Assembly (NCBI GenBank): GCA_963719345.1
Contig: CAVRCA010000003.1
Location: 496,001 to 560,000, forward strand
Reading direction: 5' to 3'
Source of the DNA: CAVRCA01 sp963719345
Lineage (GTDB): Bacteria; Pseudomonadota; Alphaproteobacteria; Acetobacterales; Acetobacteraceae
Length of the DNA: 64,000 bases
Below, piece by piece: positions 47,335-56,060 of this stretch. The notes below the pieces were generated by a model. The model had not been told where the DNA came from and did no database searches. It saw nothing but the letters and a program-made list of their open reading frames with translations. Made by a program: the position numbers and the translations under genes. The first letter of the stretch is position 1, and every line of letters starts with the position of its first letter.

Positions 47335-48585
47335 ATGAGCACAGCGACTGGGCAGATGGGCCGCCGAGCGGTCCTGGCCGCCGGCGCGGCCGGAGTGGCG
47401 ATCGGGTTGCCGGGGCGGGCGCGGGCGCAAGCAAAGCCGATCCGGATCGGCGTGCTGACCGACATGGCGGGCACCTATGCCGCCAACACCGGCCCCGGCT
47501 CGGTGCTCGCAACCCAGCTCGCGATCGAGGATTTCCGCAAAATCCACCCTGAGATCCCGGTCGAACTGCTGTCCGCGGACCTGCAGCTCAAGCCGGACGT
47601 GGCGCTCGCCATCACCGGCGACTGGCTCGACAACAAGGGCGTCGACCTGATCACCGACGTGCCGCTCTCCTCGGCCGCGATCGGCATCGCCGACATGGTC
47701 AAGCAGCGCGACAAGCTGGCGATCTTCACCGGCGCGGCGTCGGCCGAACTGACCGGCGCGCATTGCGGCCCCAACCACCTGCATTGGGCCTACGACACGT
47801 GGTCGATGCCGCACGCCGTCGTGGATGCGATGGTGCGCCAAGGCGGCGACACTTGGTTCTTCATCACCGCCGACTACACGTTCGGCCATTCGCTGGAACA
47901 CGACGCCGCCTCGTTCGTCACCGCGGCGGGCGGCAAGGTGCTCGGCCAGGCGCTGCACCCGTTCCCCGGCAACACCGATTTTTCCGCCTATCTGCTGCAG
48001 GCCAAGGCGAGTGGCGCCAAGATGATCGGACTGGCCAACGGCGGCACCAATTCAATCAATTGCGTCAAGCAGGCGGCCGAGTTCGGCATGACGCGCGGCG
48101 GCCAGAGGATCGCCGGAATGCTGCTGCTCATCAACGATTTCGCGGGCATCGGATTGCAGGCGGCGCAGGGCGTGCTCGTCAGCGAACCCTACTACTGGGA
48201 TCTCAACGACGGCACCCGGGCGTTCGGCAAGCGGTTCGCCGCCCGGATGAGCGGCGGTGCGATGCCCAATTCGGCGCAGGCCGGCCAGTACTCCTGCGTC
48301 GCGCACTACCTCAAGGCTGTCGCCGCCATGGGGGCGGCCCGCGCCGAGGCGAGCGGGCGCGCGGTGATCGCAACGATGCGCAGCATCCCGGTCGAGGATC
48401 CGATCTACGGCAAGAGCACCATTCGGGCCGACGGGCGCGTCATCCACGACATGCATTTGTTCGAGGTCAAGTCGCCGGCCGAATCCAGGAGCCCGTGGGA
48501 TTTCTACACGCTGAAAGGCACCGTGCCGGCCGAGCAGGCGTTCCGGCCGCTCGCCGACGGGAAATGCCCGCTCGTGCGGGCCTGA
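47335..48585 (+). CDS. ABC transporter substrate-binding protein, branched-chain amino acid type
   Basis: A 416-residue periplasmic binding protein of the LivJ/Peripla_BP_6 type. A signal peptide of the twin-arginine look (MGRRAVLAAGAAGVAIGLPGRARAQA) precedes KPIRIGVLTDMAGTYAANTGPGSVLATQLAIEDF. Lobes alternate as usual (VDLITDVPLSSAAIGIADMV, TWFFITADYTFGHSLEHDAASFV, GKSTIRADGRVIHDMHLFEVK). No permease or ATPase genes are nearby, so it is an orphan. Such proteins often bind aromatic acids, amides or amino acids. It lies upstream of the kinase-enolase-like operon on the same strand, but a minus-strand gene lies between. Confidence 0.87.
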   Translation: MSTATGQMGRRAVLAAGAAGVAIGLPGRARAQAKPIRIGVLTDMAGTYAANTGPGSVLATQLAIEDFRKIHPEIPVELLSADLQLKPDVALAITGDWLDNKGVDLITDVPLSSAAIGIADMVKQRDKLAIFTGAASAELTGAHCGPNHLHWAYDTWSMPHAVVDAMVRQGGDTWFFITADYTFGHSLEHDAASFVTAAGGKVLGQALHPFPGNTDFSAYLLQAKASGAKMIGLANGGTNSINCVKQAAEFGMTRGGQRIAGMLLLINDFAGIGLQAAQGVLVSEPYYWDLNDGTRAFGKRFAARMSGGAMPNSAQAGQYSCVAHYLKAVAAMGAARAEASGRAVIATMRSIPVEDPIYGKSTIRADGRVIHDMHLFEVKSPAESRSPWDFYTLKGTVPAEQAFRPLADGKCPLVRA

Positions 48586-48906
48586 TCAGCCGGCGACCAG
48601 CATGAAGGCGGCGGCGCAGACCGTGGCAAGGGTTGCCACGAGTGCCGAGCCGGAGCGGCGGGCACCGCCGCGCACGTCCCGGCCGGCGAGGAGGACGAAG
48701 TAGAACGACCCCCACGGCAGGCGCACCGTGCGCCGCATGTCCACCGCGTGGTCCATGGTGTAGCGCATGCCGAACGAATGGCGCACGGCTGCGAGCTGAT
48801 CCGGGGTGAAGCTCGCCGCCACCTCCTTCGGCATGCGCGCCAGAAAACGGGCGGTGAAATCATCCGAAGCGGAGGGGCGAGAGAGGGAGATGTGTGCAGC
48901 GGCCAT
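48586..48906 (-). CDS. Conserved hypothetical protein with one C-terminal membrane segment
   Basis: A 106-residue protein I cannot name. It has an acidic/Ser-rich start (MAAAHISLSRPSASDDFTARFLARMPKEVAASF). A central motif follows, FGMRYTMDHAVDMRRTVRLPWGSFYFVLLAGRDVRGGARR. The C-terminal hydrophobic helix is ALVATLATVCAAAFMLVAG. The basic stretch before the helix suggests the N-terminal part is cytosolic. It is divergent from the kinase gene, with 34 bases between their start codons. An unknown membrane-associated role is all that can be said. Confidence 0.6.
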   Translation of the reverse strand: MAAAHISLSRPSASDDFTARFLARMPKEVAASFTPDQLAAVRHSFGMRYTMDHAVDMRRTVRLPWGSFYFVLLAGRDVRGGARRSGSALVATLATVCAAAFMLVAG

Positions 48907-48940
48907 AAGCACATTATGAGAACAGAAATGCGAACATAGA

Positions 48941-49969
48941 ATGAACGGACGAGAACATTCGGGCATTGTTCCGGTTCGGATCGAGGCGGCGCTCCGCCGC
49001 ATGGGCCTTCTTATCGGAACGGACGCCGAATCGTTGCGCGGTGTTCCGCTCACCGGCGGTGTCTCCTCGGATATCTGGCGGGTTTGCCTCCCCGCCGGGC
49101 CGGTCTGCGTCAAGGCGGCCCTGCCAAAACTCCGGGTCGCCGCCGATTGGCAGGCGCCGGTGGAGCGCAACCGCTACGAGGCGGGCTGGATGCGCCATGC
49201 GGAACGAGCGGTTCCCGGCTCGGTGCCGCGGCTGCTCGGCCAGGACGACACCGCGGGCGCGCTGGCGATGGAGTATTTGCCGCCGGCGACATTTCCGCTG
49301 TGGAAGGGCCTGCTTCGCCAAGGTCTGGCCGACACCGGCTTCGCGGCTGCGGTGGGACGCACCCTTGCCGCGATCCACGCCGCGTCCGCCGCCGACCCGG
49401 CGCTGGCCGCCGCCTTTCCGACCGACGCCATCTTCTGGGCGATCCGGCTCGAACCCTACCTGATCGCAACCGCCGCCGCACACCCGGACCGGGCCGCGGC
49501 CCTCACCGCCATCGCCCAGGCCACGGCGCGCACCCAGCGCGCGCTGGTGCACGGCGACGTCAGCCCAAAAAACATCCTGGCCGGCCCGCACGGTCCGGTG
49601 TTTCTCGACGCCGAGTGTGCCTGGTGGGGCGATCCCGCCTTCGACCTGGCGTTCTGCCTCAACCACCTGCTGCTGAAGTGCCTGTGGATCCCGGCTGCGG
49701 CCGCCGGCTTCCTGCAATGCTTCGACGCGCTCGCGGCGGCCTATCTCGAGGGCGTAGCCTGGGAGCCGCCGGAGCAGGTAGAGAGCCGCGCCGCCCGGCT
49801 GCTGCCGGCGCTGTTCCTCGCCCGGGTGGACGGCAAGAGCCCGGTCGAATACCTCACCGAGGAGCGCGACCGCGACCGGGTGCGCCGGGTCGCCCGCCGC
49901 TTTCTCGCTGCCCCGGCGGCCCGGCTGGGCGCGGTCCGCACCGCCTGGACGGAGGAACTGGCCCGATGA
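48941..49969 (+). CDS. APH-fold (aminoglycoside phosphotransferase/choline kinase-like) kinase
   Basis: A 342-residue small-molecule kinase. The catalytic Brenner-type motif HGDVSPKNIL is at about residue 205, with the metal-binding Asp in VFLDAECAWWGDPAFDLAF. The N-terminal nucleotide lobe includes GGVSSDIWRVCLPAGPVCVKAALPKLRV with the ATP-binding Lys. Relatives phosphorylate alcohol groups of choline, homoserine, methylthioribose and other metabolites; resistance to antibiotics is not implied. The stop overlaps the enolase-like start (ATGA). This coupling suggests it makes the substrate for the next enzyme. Confidence 0.83.
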   Translation: MNGREHSGIVPVRIEAALRRMGLLIGTDAESLRGVPLTGGVSSDIWRVCLPAGPVCVKAALPKLRVAADWQAPVERNRYEAGWMRHAERAVPGSVPRLLGQDDTAGALAMEYLPPATFPLWKGLLRQGLADTGFAAAVGRTLAAIHAASAADPALAAAFPTDAIFWAIRLEPYLIATAAAHPDRAAALTAIAQATARTQRALVHGDVSPKNILAGPHGPVFLDAECAWWGDPAFDLAFCLNHLLLKCLWIPAAAAGFLQCFDALAAAYLEGVAWEPPEQVESRAARLLPALFLARVDGKSPVEYLTEERDRDRVRRVARRFLAAPAARLGAVRTAWTEELAR

Positions 49970-51250
49970 GCGCGATCGCCCTGGTGCATGGCAGGCGGGT
50001 GTGGGACAGCCGGGGCCGCCCCACCGTGGAAGCCGAATTGCGGCTGGCCTCGGGCGTGACCGGCCGCGCCATCGCCCCGGCCGGCGCCTCCACCGGCTCG
50101 GGCGAGGCGCGCGACCTGCGCGACGACGGAGAAAAGTTCGGCGGGTTCGACGTTACCCGGGCGGTGTCGCATGTGAACGGCGAGATCGCCCGCGCCGTGC
50201 TCGGCCGGGATGCCGCCGATCAGGCCGGGCTGGATGCGGCGCTGATCGCGCTCGACGGCACCGCGGACAAGTCCCGCCTCGGCGGCAACGCGTTGCTCGC
50301 GGTCTCGATGGCCGCCGCGCATGCCGCCGCGGCCGAGGCCGGGGAACCGCTCTGGCGGCATCTCGGCGGCGATGCGGCGACACTGCTGCCGCTGCCGCAG
50401 ATCCAGATTTTCGGCGGCGGCGCGCACGCTGGCCGGCGGGTGGACATCCAGGATTTCCTCGTTGTCTGTCCGGCCGCAGGCAGCTTCGCGGAGGCGCTCG
50501 ACTGGACGGCGGAAATCTACCGCGCCGCCGGCGACCTGATGCGGGAGGCGGGCACCGTGCAGGGCGTCGCCGACGAGGGCGGCTGGTGGCCGGCGTTCTC
50601 GGCCAACGAGCAGGCGCTGGAGATGCTGGTGCGTGCGATCGAGCGTGCCGGGTTCGCCCCCGGCCGGCAGGTCGCCATCGCACTCGACATCGCCGCCTCC
50701 GAGTTCGGCCGCGATGGCAACTACAGGCTGGGCCTGGAGAACCGCGCGCTCGACCGCGAGGCGATGATCCGGCTGCTGCTCGACTGGATCGACCGCTACC
50801 CCATCGTCTCCGTCGAGGACCCTCTGGCCGAAGACGACCCGGCGGGATTCTCCGCCTTCACCGCGCGCGGTGGGCGACCGGGTGCAGGTGGTCGGCGACG
50901 ACTTCCTCGTCACCGACGCCGCGCGCATCCGCGATGCCGCCGCGGCGGGAGCTGCCAACGCGGTGCTGCTGAAACCCAACCAGCGCGGCACGCTGACCGA
51001 GACGCTGGCGGCGTGGCGGGCGGCGCAGCAGGCCGGGTTCGCCGGCATCGTTTCGGCCCGCTCGGGCGAGACCGAGGATGTCACGATCGTCCACCTCGCG
51101 GTCGGCTGGGGCGTCGGCCAGCTCAAGGTCGGCTCGTTCGCCCGCAGCGAGCGAATGGCGAAGTGGAACGAGGCGCTGCGCATCGAGCAGGCCCTTGGGC
51201 CGCGCGCCCGCTTCGCCGGCGGCGCGGTGCTCGGACGGACGCCGCGATGA
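49966..51250 (+). CDS. Enolase-like protein with altered substrate-site residues, one apparent indel
   Basis: A 427-residue enolase superfamily protein. The S39 loop (GASTGSGEARDLRDD) and H159 (GGGAHAGRRVDIQ) are kept, and so are E211 (VADEGGWWP), the metal ligands (ALDIAASEF, VEDPLAEDDP, VVGDDFLVTD), K345 (VLLKPNQRGTLTE) and K396 (GQLKVG), in yeast numbering. Two residues differ: E168 is Asp (IQDF for QEF) and H373 is Ala (SARSGETED for SHRSGETED). An extra G near 50868 breaks the frame (TARVGDRVQVVGDD). It overlaps both the kinase and the dehydrogenase genes. It may use a substrate other than 2-phosphoglycerate, as the carboxyphosphonoenolpyruvate synthase enolase paralogues do. Confidence 0.85.
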
Positions 51251-52182
51251 ACGTGCTCTTCCACTATGCGGTCGGACCGGACCTGGCTGCCCGCCTCGCC
51301 ACATTGCCGCTCGCAATAAAAACCTGTCCCGAGGCGGACGAGACGCGGTTGGCGACGCTGCTGCCGACGGTGGACGTGCTGTGGCACGTGCTGAAACCCT
51401 GCACGGCAGAGCTGATGGCGGCGGCCCCGAGACTGCGGTTGATCCAGAAGATCGGCGTCGGGGTCAACACGATCGACCTCGACGCCGCTCGCGCACGGGG
51501 AATCGCGGTCTGCAACCTGCCCGGCACCAATGCGCCGGCCGTCGCCGAACTCACGCTGCTGTTGATGCTCGCCGCGTTGCGCCGGCTCCCGCGGTTCGAC
51601 GCGGCCACCCGCGCCGGGCAGGGCTGGTCGCTCGACCCCGCGATCCAGGACGGCTTGGGTGAACTCGGCGGCCGCACCGTGGGCCTGGTCGGCTATGGCG
51701 CGATCCCGCAGCTTCTGGCGCCGGTGCTCGCCGCCCTTGGCTCCCAGGTCCTCTACACCGCCCGCGCGCCGCGGGCCGACGCCGCGGGCGAATTCCGTCC
51801 GCTCGACGACCTGCTGGCCGAGTCGGACGTGGTCTCGCTGCACGTACCGCTGACGCCGGAGACCGAGAACCTGATCGATGCGACGCGCCTCGCGCGCATG
51901 AAGCGCGGTGCGGTGCTGATCAACACGGCGCGGGGCGGATTGGTGGCGGAGGCGGCGCTGGTCGCGGCGTTGCGCAGCGGCCAGCTCGGCGCCGCCGGGC
52001 TCGACGTGTTCGCCCAAGAGCCGGCCGATCCCGCCAATCCGCTGTTCGCCCTCGACACCGTGGTGCTCACGCCGCACGTTGCCTGGATCACGACCGGCAC
52101 GTTCGACCGCAGCCTGTCGATCGCGGCCGAGAACGTCCGCCGGATCGCGGCAGGCGAGGACCTGTTGCACCGGGTCGCCTGA
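51247..52182 (+). CDS. D-2-hydroxyacid dehydrogenase (NAD(P)-dependent)
   Basis: A 311-residue oxidoreductase of the D-isomer-specific 2-hydroxyacid dehydrogenase family. The cofactor motif reads GLVGYGAIPQLLAPVL, where the third Gly of GxGxxG is Pro, unusual but seen in some subgroups. The catalytic Arg region is ARMKRGAVLINTARGGLVAEAAL, the Glu region is GLDVFAQEPADPANPLF, and the His region is TVVLTPHVAWITTGTFDRS. The ATG overlaps the enolase-like stop (ATGA). With the upstream kinase and enolase-like genes it is one operon. It may reduce a 2-oxo acid product, or form the hydroxy acid that the kinase uses. Confidence 0.87.
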   Translation: MNVLFHYAVGPDLAARLATLPLAIKTCPEADETRLATLLPTVDVLWHVLKPCTAELMAAAPRLRLIQKIGVGVNTIDLDAARARGIAVCNLPGTNAPAVAELTLLLMLAALRRLPRFDAATRAGQGWSLDPAIQDGLGELGGRTVGLVGYGAIPQLLAPVLAALGSQVLYTARAPRADAAGEFRPLDDLLAESDVVSLHVPLTPETENLIDATRLARMKRGAVLINTARGGLVAEAALVAALRSGQLGAAGLDVFAQEPADPANPLFALDTVVLTPHVAWITTGTFDRSLSIAAENVRRIAAGEDLLHRVA

Positions 52183-52209
52183 TAGAGCCGGATCGCGGAG
52201 GGAGATGGC

Positions 52210-53298
52210 ATGAGCGAGGACAGCGACGCCGCCTTCGACATCATCGCGGCCACCGTCCCCGCGCTGCTGGAGGCGCTGGACGCTCTGGTGTTCGCGGCGC
52301 GCCACTTCGACCCGCCCCGCTTCATGGACCTGCTCGAAGCGATCGACGGGCGGGATGCCGCCCTTCGGCGCGCCGTCGCGCAGGCCGACGTTGCATGGCC
52401 GGAACCGCTGCGGATGCTGCAGGCGCAACTGGCCGCAGCGAGCGAAGCGGCGCTGCGCGCCTTCGACGGCCTGCGCGAGGCCCCGTCATCGCCGGAAGGG
52501 GTGCGTGCAGGGTTTCGGGCGCTACGCCACCTGCCGCGCGCCGAGGCGGCACTCTACCCGCTGGCGTCGGCGCTGCCCGCGATCAGCCGCTACTTCCTCG
52601 AGGAGCCGGAGCGACAGGACGCGGCGTTGCTCGACCGCTTCGTGCGAGCGGACGTCGCGCGGGAGGACATCGGGGTGCTGCACGGCGGCGGCGAGCCGGG
52701 CGCACGCGGCGCCTACTCGATGTACGTGCCCGAGACCTACGACGCATCGCGCGTCCATCCGCTGGTGATGGCGTTGCACGGCGGCAGCGGCAACGGGCGC
52801 GCCTTCTTGTGGAGCTGGCTGCGCGCGGCGCGCAGCCGCGGCGCAATCGTGGTGGCACCCACCGCAACCGGTCCCACCTGGTCCTTGGCTGACCCCGAGC
52901 CGGATACCGCCAACATCGAGGCCATCCTCGCCCATGTGCGGCGACGATGGAACGCCGATCCGTCCCGCATGCTGCTGACCGGCATGAGCGACGGCGGCAC
53001 GTTCTCGCTGCTCAGCGGCTTGTCCGATTTGTCGCCGTTCACGCACTTGGCGCCGGTGGCGACGGGCTTCCATCCGATGCTGCTCGAGATGGTGGACCCG
53101 ACGCGGTTGGCGGGCCTGCCGATCTATCTCGTGCATGGCGCGCTGGATTGGATGTTCGACATCGGCCGTGCCCGCGGCGTCGCACGCGGACTGGCGTCGG
53201 CGGCCGCCGACCTCACTTGGCACGAGATCGCGGACCTGTCGCACACCTACCCGCGTGACGAGAACTCGCGCATCCTGGCCTGGCTGGGCGCGGGTTAG
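52210..53298 (+). CDS. Phospholipase/carboxylesterase-like alpha/beta hydrolase with N-terminal helical extension
   Basis: A 362-residue protein. Residues 1-160 are helical and show no named domain. The C-terminal half is an alpha/beta hydrolase of the PHB-depolymerase/carboxylesterase kind: oxyanion region VMALHGGSGNGRAFLWSWL, nucleophile elbow GMSDGGTFSLL, acid Asp in VHGALDWMFDIGRARGV and the His in ADLSHTYPRDENSRI. It starts 27 bases after the dehydrogenase and probably belongs to the same transcript. It may release a hydroxy acid or ester from a larger compound for the operon. The frame is intact. Confidence 0.8.
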   Translation: MSEDSDAAFDIIAATVPALLEALDALVFAARHFDPPRFMDLLEAIDGRDAALRRAVAQADVAWPEPLRMLQAQLAAASEAALRAFDGLREAPSSPEGVRAGFRALRHLPRAEAALYPLASALPAISRYFLEEPERQDAALLDRFVRADVAREDIGVLHGGGEPGARGAYSMYVPETYDASRVHPLVMALHGGSGNGRAFLWSWLRAARSRGAIVVAPTATGPTWSLADPEPDTANIEAILAHVRRRWNADPSRMLLTGMSDGGTFSLLSGLSDLSPFTHLAPVATGFHPMLLEMVDPTRLAGLPIYLVHGALDWMFDIGRARGVARGLASAAADLTWHEIADLSHTYPRDENSRILAWLGAG

Positions 53299-53358
53299 CC
53301 GCTCCATCCCATCGTCATTGTGGGCTATGGTTGCACCTGCAACGAAATGTGCCGAGAC

Positions 53359-54429
53359 CTACGCGAACGCCTGCCTGATTCGCGCCCAGTCCTCGAGCGC
53401 CCATTCGCAGCCGGGCGTGATCGGGATGGTGATCTGCGACCAGCCGGCCGCCCGCAGCGCCTCGACGCGTTGCTTGAGTTCCTGCTCGCTGGCGGTGAAC
53501 GTCGTTCGGCGGATCAGTTCGCCGGTGACGAAGCGCTGCTCCTCGGGCTTGACGAATACGAAGTGGCCGCGATGGTTCTGGATGTAGCGCGCGTCCGGCG
53601 GCTCGAAGCCCCGCGCCATCTGTACGTAGCCGTCGACCTCCGCCCGCACCGCCTCCGGCACCTCGGAGGTGTTCTTCCATCCCTCGATGTCGAGATCGGC
53701 CGCCCGGTGCAGCAGCACCGCTGCGCGCGGACCCGATTGCTGCTGTGCGCGCGGGCTGTCCACCGTCTCGCCTTCGGCAAGGACGCAACCCGGGACCCAG
53801 GCGGTCGTGTAGAGATCGGCGACGTCGTGGCCGGCTTCGCGCCAGCTCGCCTGCATGCTGTGAAGCGCACCGATTGCATTGTCCACGGTGTCGACGAACG
53901 TCATCCACGCCGCGTCGAGCTTGGCGACCAGCGCCTGCGACTTCGGACCGTACGCGGAAACGTGCAGCCGCACCGGGTCCCTGATGTTCAGCAGCCCGAT
54001 CTCCGGGTTGAGGAACTTTATTTTCTTCCTTTTGCCCTCGATCGTGGTCTCGACGATCTCGTCGTCCAGCAGGCCGTAGACGACGCGGATATATTCCTCC
54101 ATGTCGGCGAGCTTCATCGACCCGAGCCCCATCGCGCGACGCGCCGAGAAGCCGGTGCCGACCCCGAAATCGATGCGCCCGGGTGCCAACTGGTTCAGCG
54201 TGGCAAAGCAGTTGGCGGTCTGCGCGGCGATCCGGTTGGACGGCACCAGAACACCGGTGCCGAGCCGGATCTTTGAGGTCTTGGTGGCCGCGACGCCCAT
54301 GGCGATGAACGGATCGGCGGTGATCATCTGCGTGTCGTAGAACCACGCGTGGGTGAACCCCAGTTCCTCCGCGCGCTGCGCCAGCCGCCACGAATCCGCG
54401 GCGGTCGCGATGCCGATGCCGAAATCCAT
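53359..54429 (-). CDS. LLM-class (luciferase-like) flavin-dependent oxidoreductase
   Basis: A 356-residue TIM-barrel protein of the bacterial luciferase/F420 family. Typical stretches are MDFGIGIATAADSWRLAQRAEELGFTHAWFYDTQMI, IRLGTGVLVPSNRIAAQTANCFATLNQLAPGRIDFGVGTGF and LHVSAYGPKSQALVAKLDAAWMTF. The cofactor could be FMN or F420, and sequence alone does not decide. It lies convergent with the hydrolase gene, 60 bases apart. The start ATG 54429 is chosen from the family N-terminus; upstream codons look non-family. Confidence 0.88.
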   Translation of the reverse strand: MDFGIGIATAADSWRLAQRAEELGFTHAWFYDTQMITADPFIAMGVAATKTSKIRLGTGVLVPSNRIAAQTANCFATLNQLAPGRIDFGVGTGFSARRAMGLGSMKLADMEEYIRVVYGLLDDEIVETTIEGKRKKIKFLNPEIGLLNIRDPVRLHVSAYGPKSQALVAKLDAAWMTFVDTVDNAIGALHSMQASWREAGHDVADLYTTAWVPGCVLAEGETVDSPRAQQQSGPRAAVLLHRAADLDIEGWKNTSEVPEAVRAEVDGYVQMARGFEPPDARYIQNHRGHFVFVKPEEQRFVTGELIRRTTFTASEQELKQRVEALRAAGWSQITIPITPGCEWALEDWARIRQAFA

Positions 54430-54514
54430 GTGCTTCCTCCCCAACCCTTCGGACACGGAGCCTAGGATGGGGCGTCGGTTTTTGCGAGACCGGAGGGCGG
54501 CGGTGCGACGACCG

Positions 54515-55457
54515 TCAGACGGTCTTGAGAAACTCCGCCAGCTTGGTCGCGGCGGTCGCCTTGTCCGTCTTGTCGAGGGCCGCCAGCTCGGCCGCGAGCC
54601 GGTCCATCGCCGCCTCGTAGATCTGCCGCTCGGAGAAGCTCTGATCGGGCTGGCCGGCGTTGCGGTGCAGGTCGCGCACCACCTCGGCGATGGCCAGCGG
54701 ATCGCCCGAGTTGATCTTCGCCTCGTATTCCTGCGCTCGGCGGGACCACATCGTCCGCTTGACCCGCGCCTTGCCGCGCAAAACGTTCAGCGCCTCGTCG
54801 AACATCTTGCGCGTCGCCAGCTTGCGCAGGCCGGCCGTCCGCGCCTTGGCGACCGGGACGCGCAGCGTCATCCGGTTCTCTTCGAACGTGATGTGGATCA
54901 GTTCGAGCTTGTGACCGGCGATCTCCTCGATCGCAACCCGCTCCACCTTGCCGACGCCGTGCGTCGGATACACCACGTGGTCGCCTTCGACGAACGTCTC
55001 GTTCTTGACCACGACGCGAGGCACGGTCGCGGCCGGCGGCCGCTCATCGGCCGGCCCGGCTGGCGGCGGGCTCGGCGGCCGTCGCCTTGACCTCGCTCAG
55101 CGACGGGGCGGCCCGGCTCGCGGATTGCGCCTGAGCGGATTGCACCTGGATCGACTCTTCCTGAGCGGACGGGGCCTGATGGGTTGGCGCCGACGCCACG
55201 CGCGCGACGGGTGCGGTCACCGGCATCGCCCGCCGTGCTGGGGGCTGGGGCGCCGGCTGGCGGACTTTGGCGGGAGGTGCAGCGTCATGGGTCTTTGTCG
55301 TCGCCTTCCTGATCTCGGCAGCCTTCGATATCGCAGCAGCCTTCGATGCCACCGCACCAACTTTGACACCGGGCTTGGTGCTCCCGGCCTTTCCCTCCGC
55401 CGGAGTTGCCGTCCGGTGACCCCGACCTGCAACTGCGGTCGTTGGGGTTGCCTTCAT
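54515..55457 (-). CDS. carD: CarD-family transcriptional regulator with a long Ala/Pro-rich N-terminal extension
   Basis: CarD/CdnL proteins bind RNA polymerase beta and stabilise open promoter complexes. The RNAP-interacting Tudor-like domain (VEGDHVVYPTHGVGKVERVAIEEIAGHKLELIHITFEENRMTLRVPVAKA) and the helical DNA-binding domain (SRRAQEYEAKINSGDPLAIAEVVRDLHR) are complete from 55024 downward. An open frame directly upstream (55457 to 55044, MKATPTTAVAGRGHRTATPAEG) is Ala/Lys/Pro-rich and would join if one base near 55045 were corrected (SRAGPADERPPAATVPRVVVKN). If so, the protein is about 313 residues with an extension of about 140. The core alone is 169 residues and certain. Confidence 0.82.
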
Positions 55458-55669
55458 GCTCGCCCTCTGCCTTCCGTCACATCCCAAGCCGCATCGGTCT
55501 GATCGGGCAAGCGGCCCGAGACCGAAACCGACACACAGGACCGATTCTGGACCAGAGAGGGAACCGCGAGCGACCCGCCTTCCGGTCTCAATATCCGATA
55601 GCACAAAATGGTCGTGCCGTCATGGCCCTGCAAGCAGGCGATTGCCCCATAAAGCGCCAAACCTGGCGG

Positions 55670-56002
55670 TCAGGGCGTCCCGGGCTCGGGGGAGAACAGA
55701 TCGCCCTTGTCGGGCTTGTCCTTCCACTCGTCCGCGTCGGCAGGCGGTTCGCCGCGTCGGGTGATGTTGGGCCAGGTCATCGAGAAGGTGCGGTTCCGCT
55801 CCGCCCACGCCGCCGCCCGGTCGTCGCTGTCCGGGACGATCGCCTCGACCGGGCATTCGGGCTCGCACACGCCGCAGTCGATGCACTCGTCGGGATGGAT
55901 GACCAGCATGTTCTCGCCGACATAGAAGCAATCGACGGGACAAACCTCCACGCAGTCCATGTACTTACAGCGGATGCAGGTTTCGGTGACCACGTAGGTC
56001 AT
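55670..56002 (-). CDS. fdxA: 7Fe ferredoxin FdxA
   Basis: A 110-residue ferredoxin carrying a 3Fe-4S and a 4Fe-4S cluster. Cysteine motifs are TCIRCKYMDCVEVCPVDCF and CIDCGVCEPECPVEAI. The C-terminal extension is typical of alphaproteobacterial FdxA. It starts MTYVVTETCIRCKY at 56002. It lies between CarD and the S4 protein, the conserved alphaproteobacterial order. It carries electrons in a pathway not shown in this window. Confidence 0.93.
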   Translation of the reverse strand: MTYVVTETCIRCKYMDCVEVCPVDCFYVGENMLVIHPDECIDCGVCEPECPVEAIVPDSDDRAAAWAERNRTFSMTWPNITRRGEPPADADEWKDKPDKGDLFSPEPGTP

Positions 56003-56060
56003 CGGCGGCTCCCCAAAGCGTGGATTGGTCGCACTGGCGGCTCGTCGCCGGCAAGCGGGC

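Noticed and set aside
48941..49969. Aminoglycoside resistance gene
   Set aside because: The APH fold is shared by many metabolic kinases. The operon context points to metabolism, and no resistance-specific motif is visible.
49084..52182. A 1032-residue plus-strand frame covering kinase, enolase-like and dehydrogenase genes
   Set aside because: Only its last third (51247-52182) has family similarity. The earlier part is a shadow of the other two genes.
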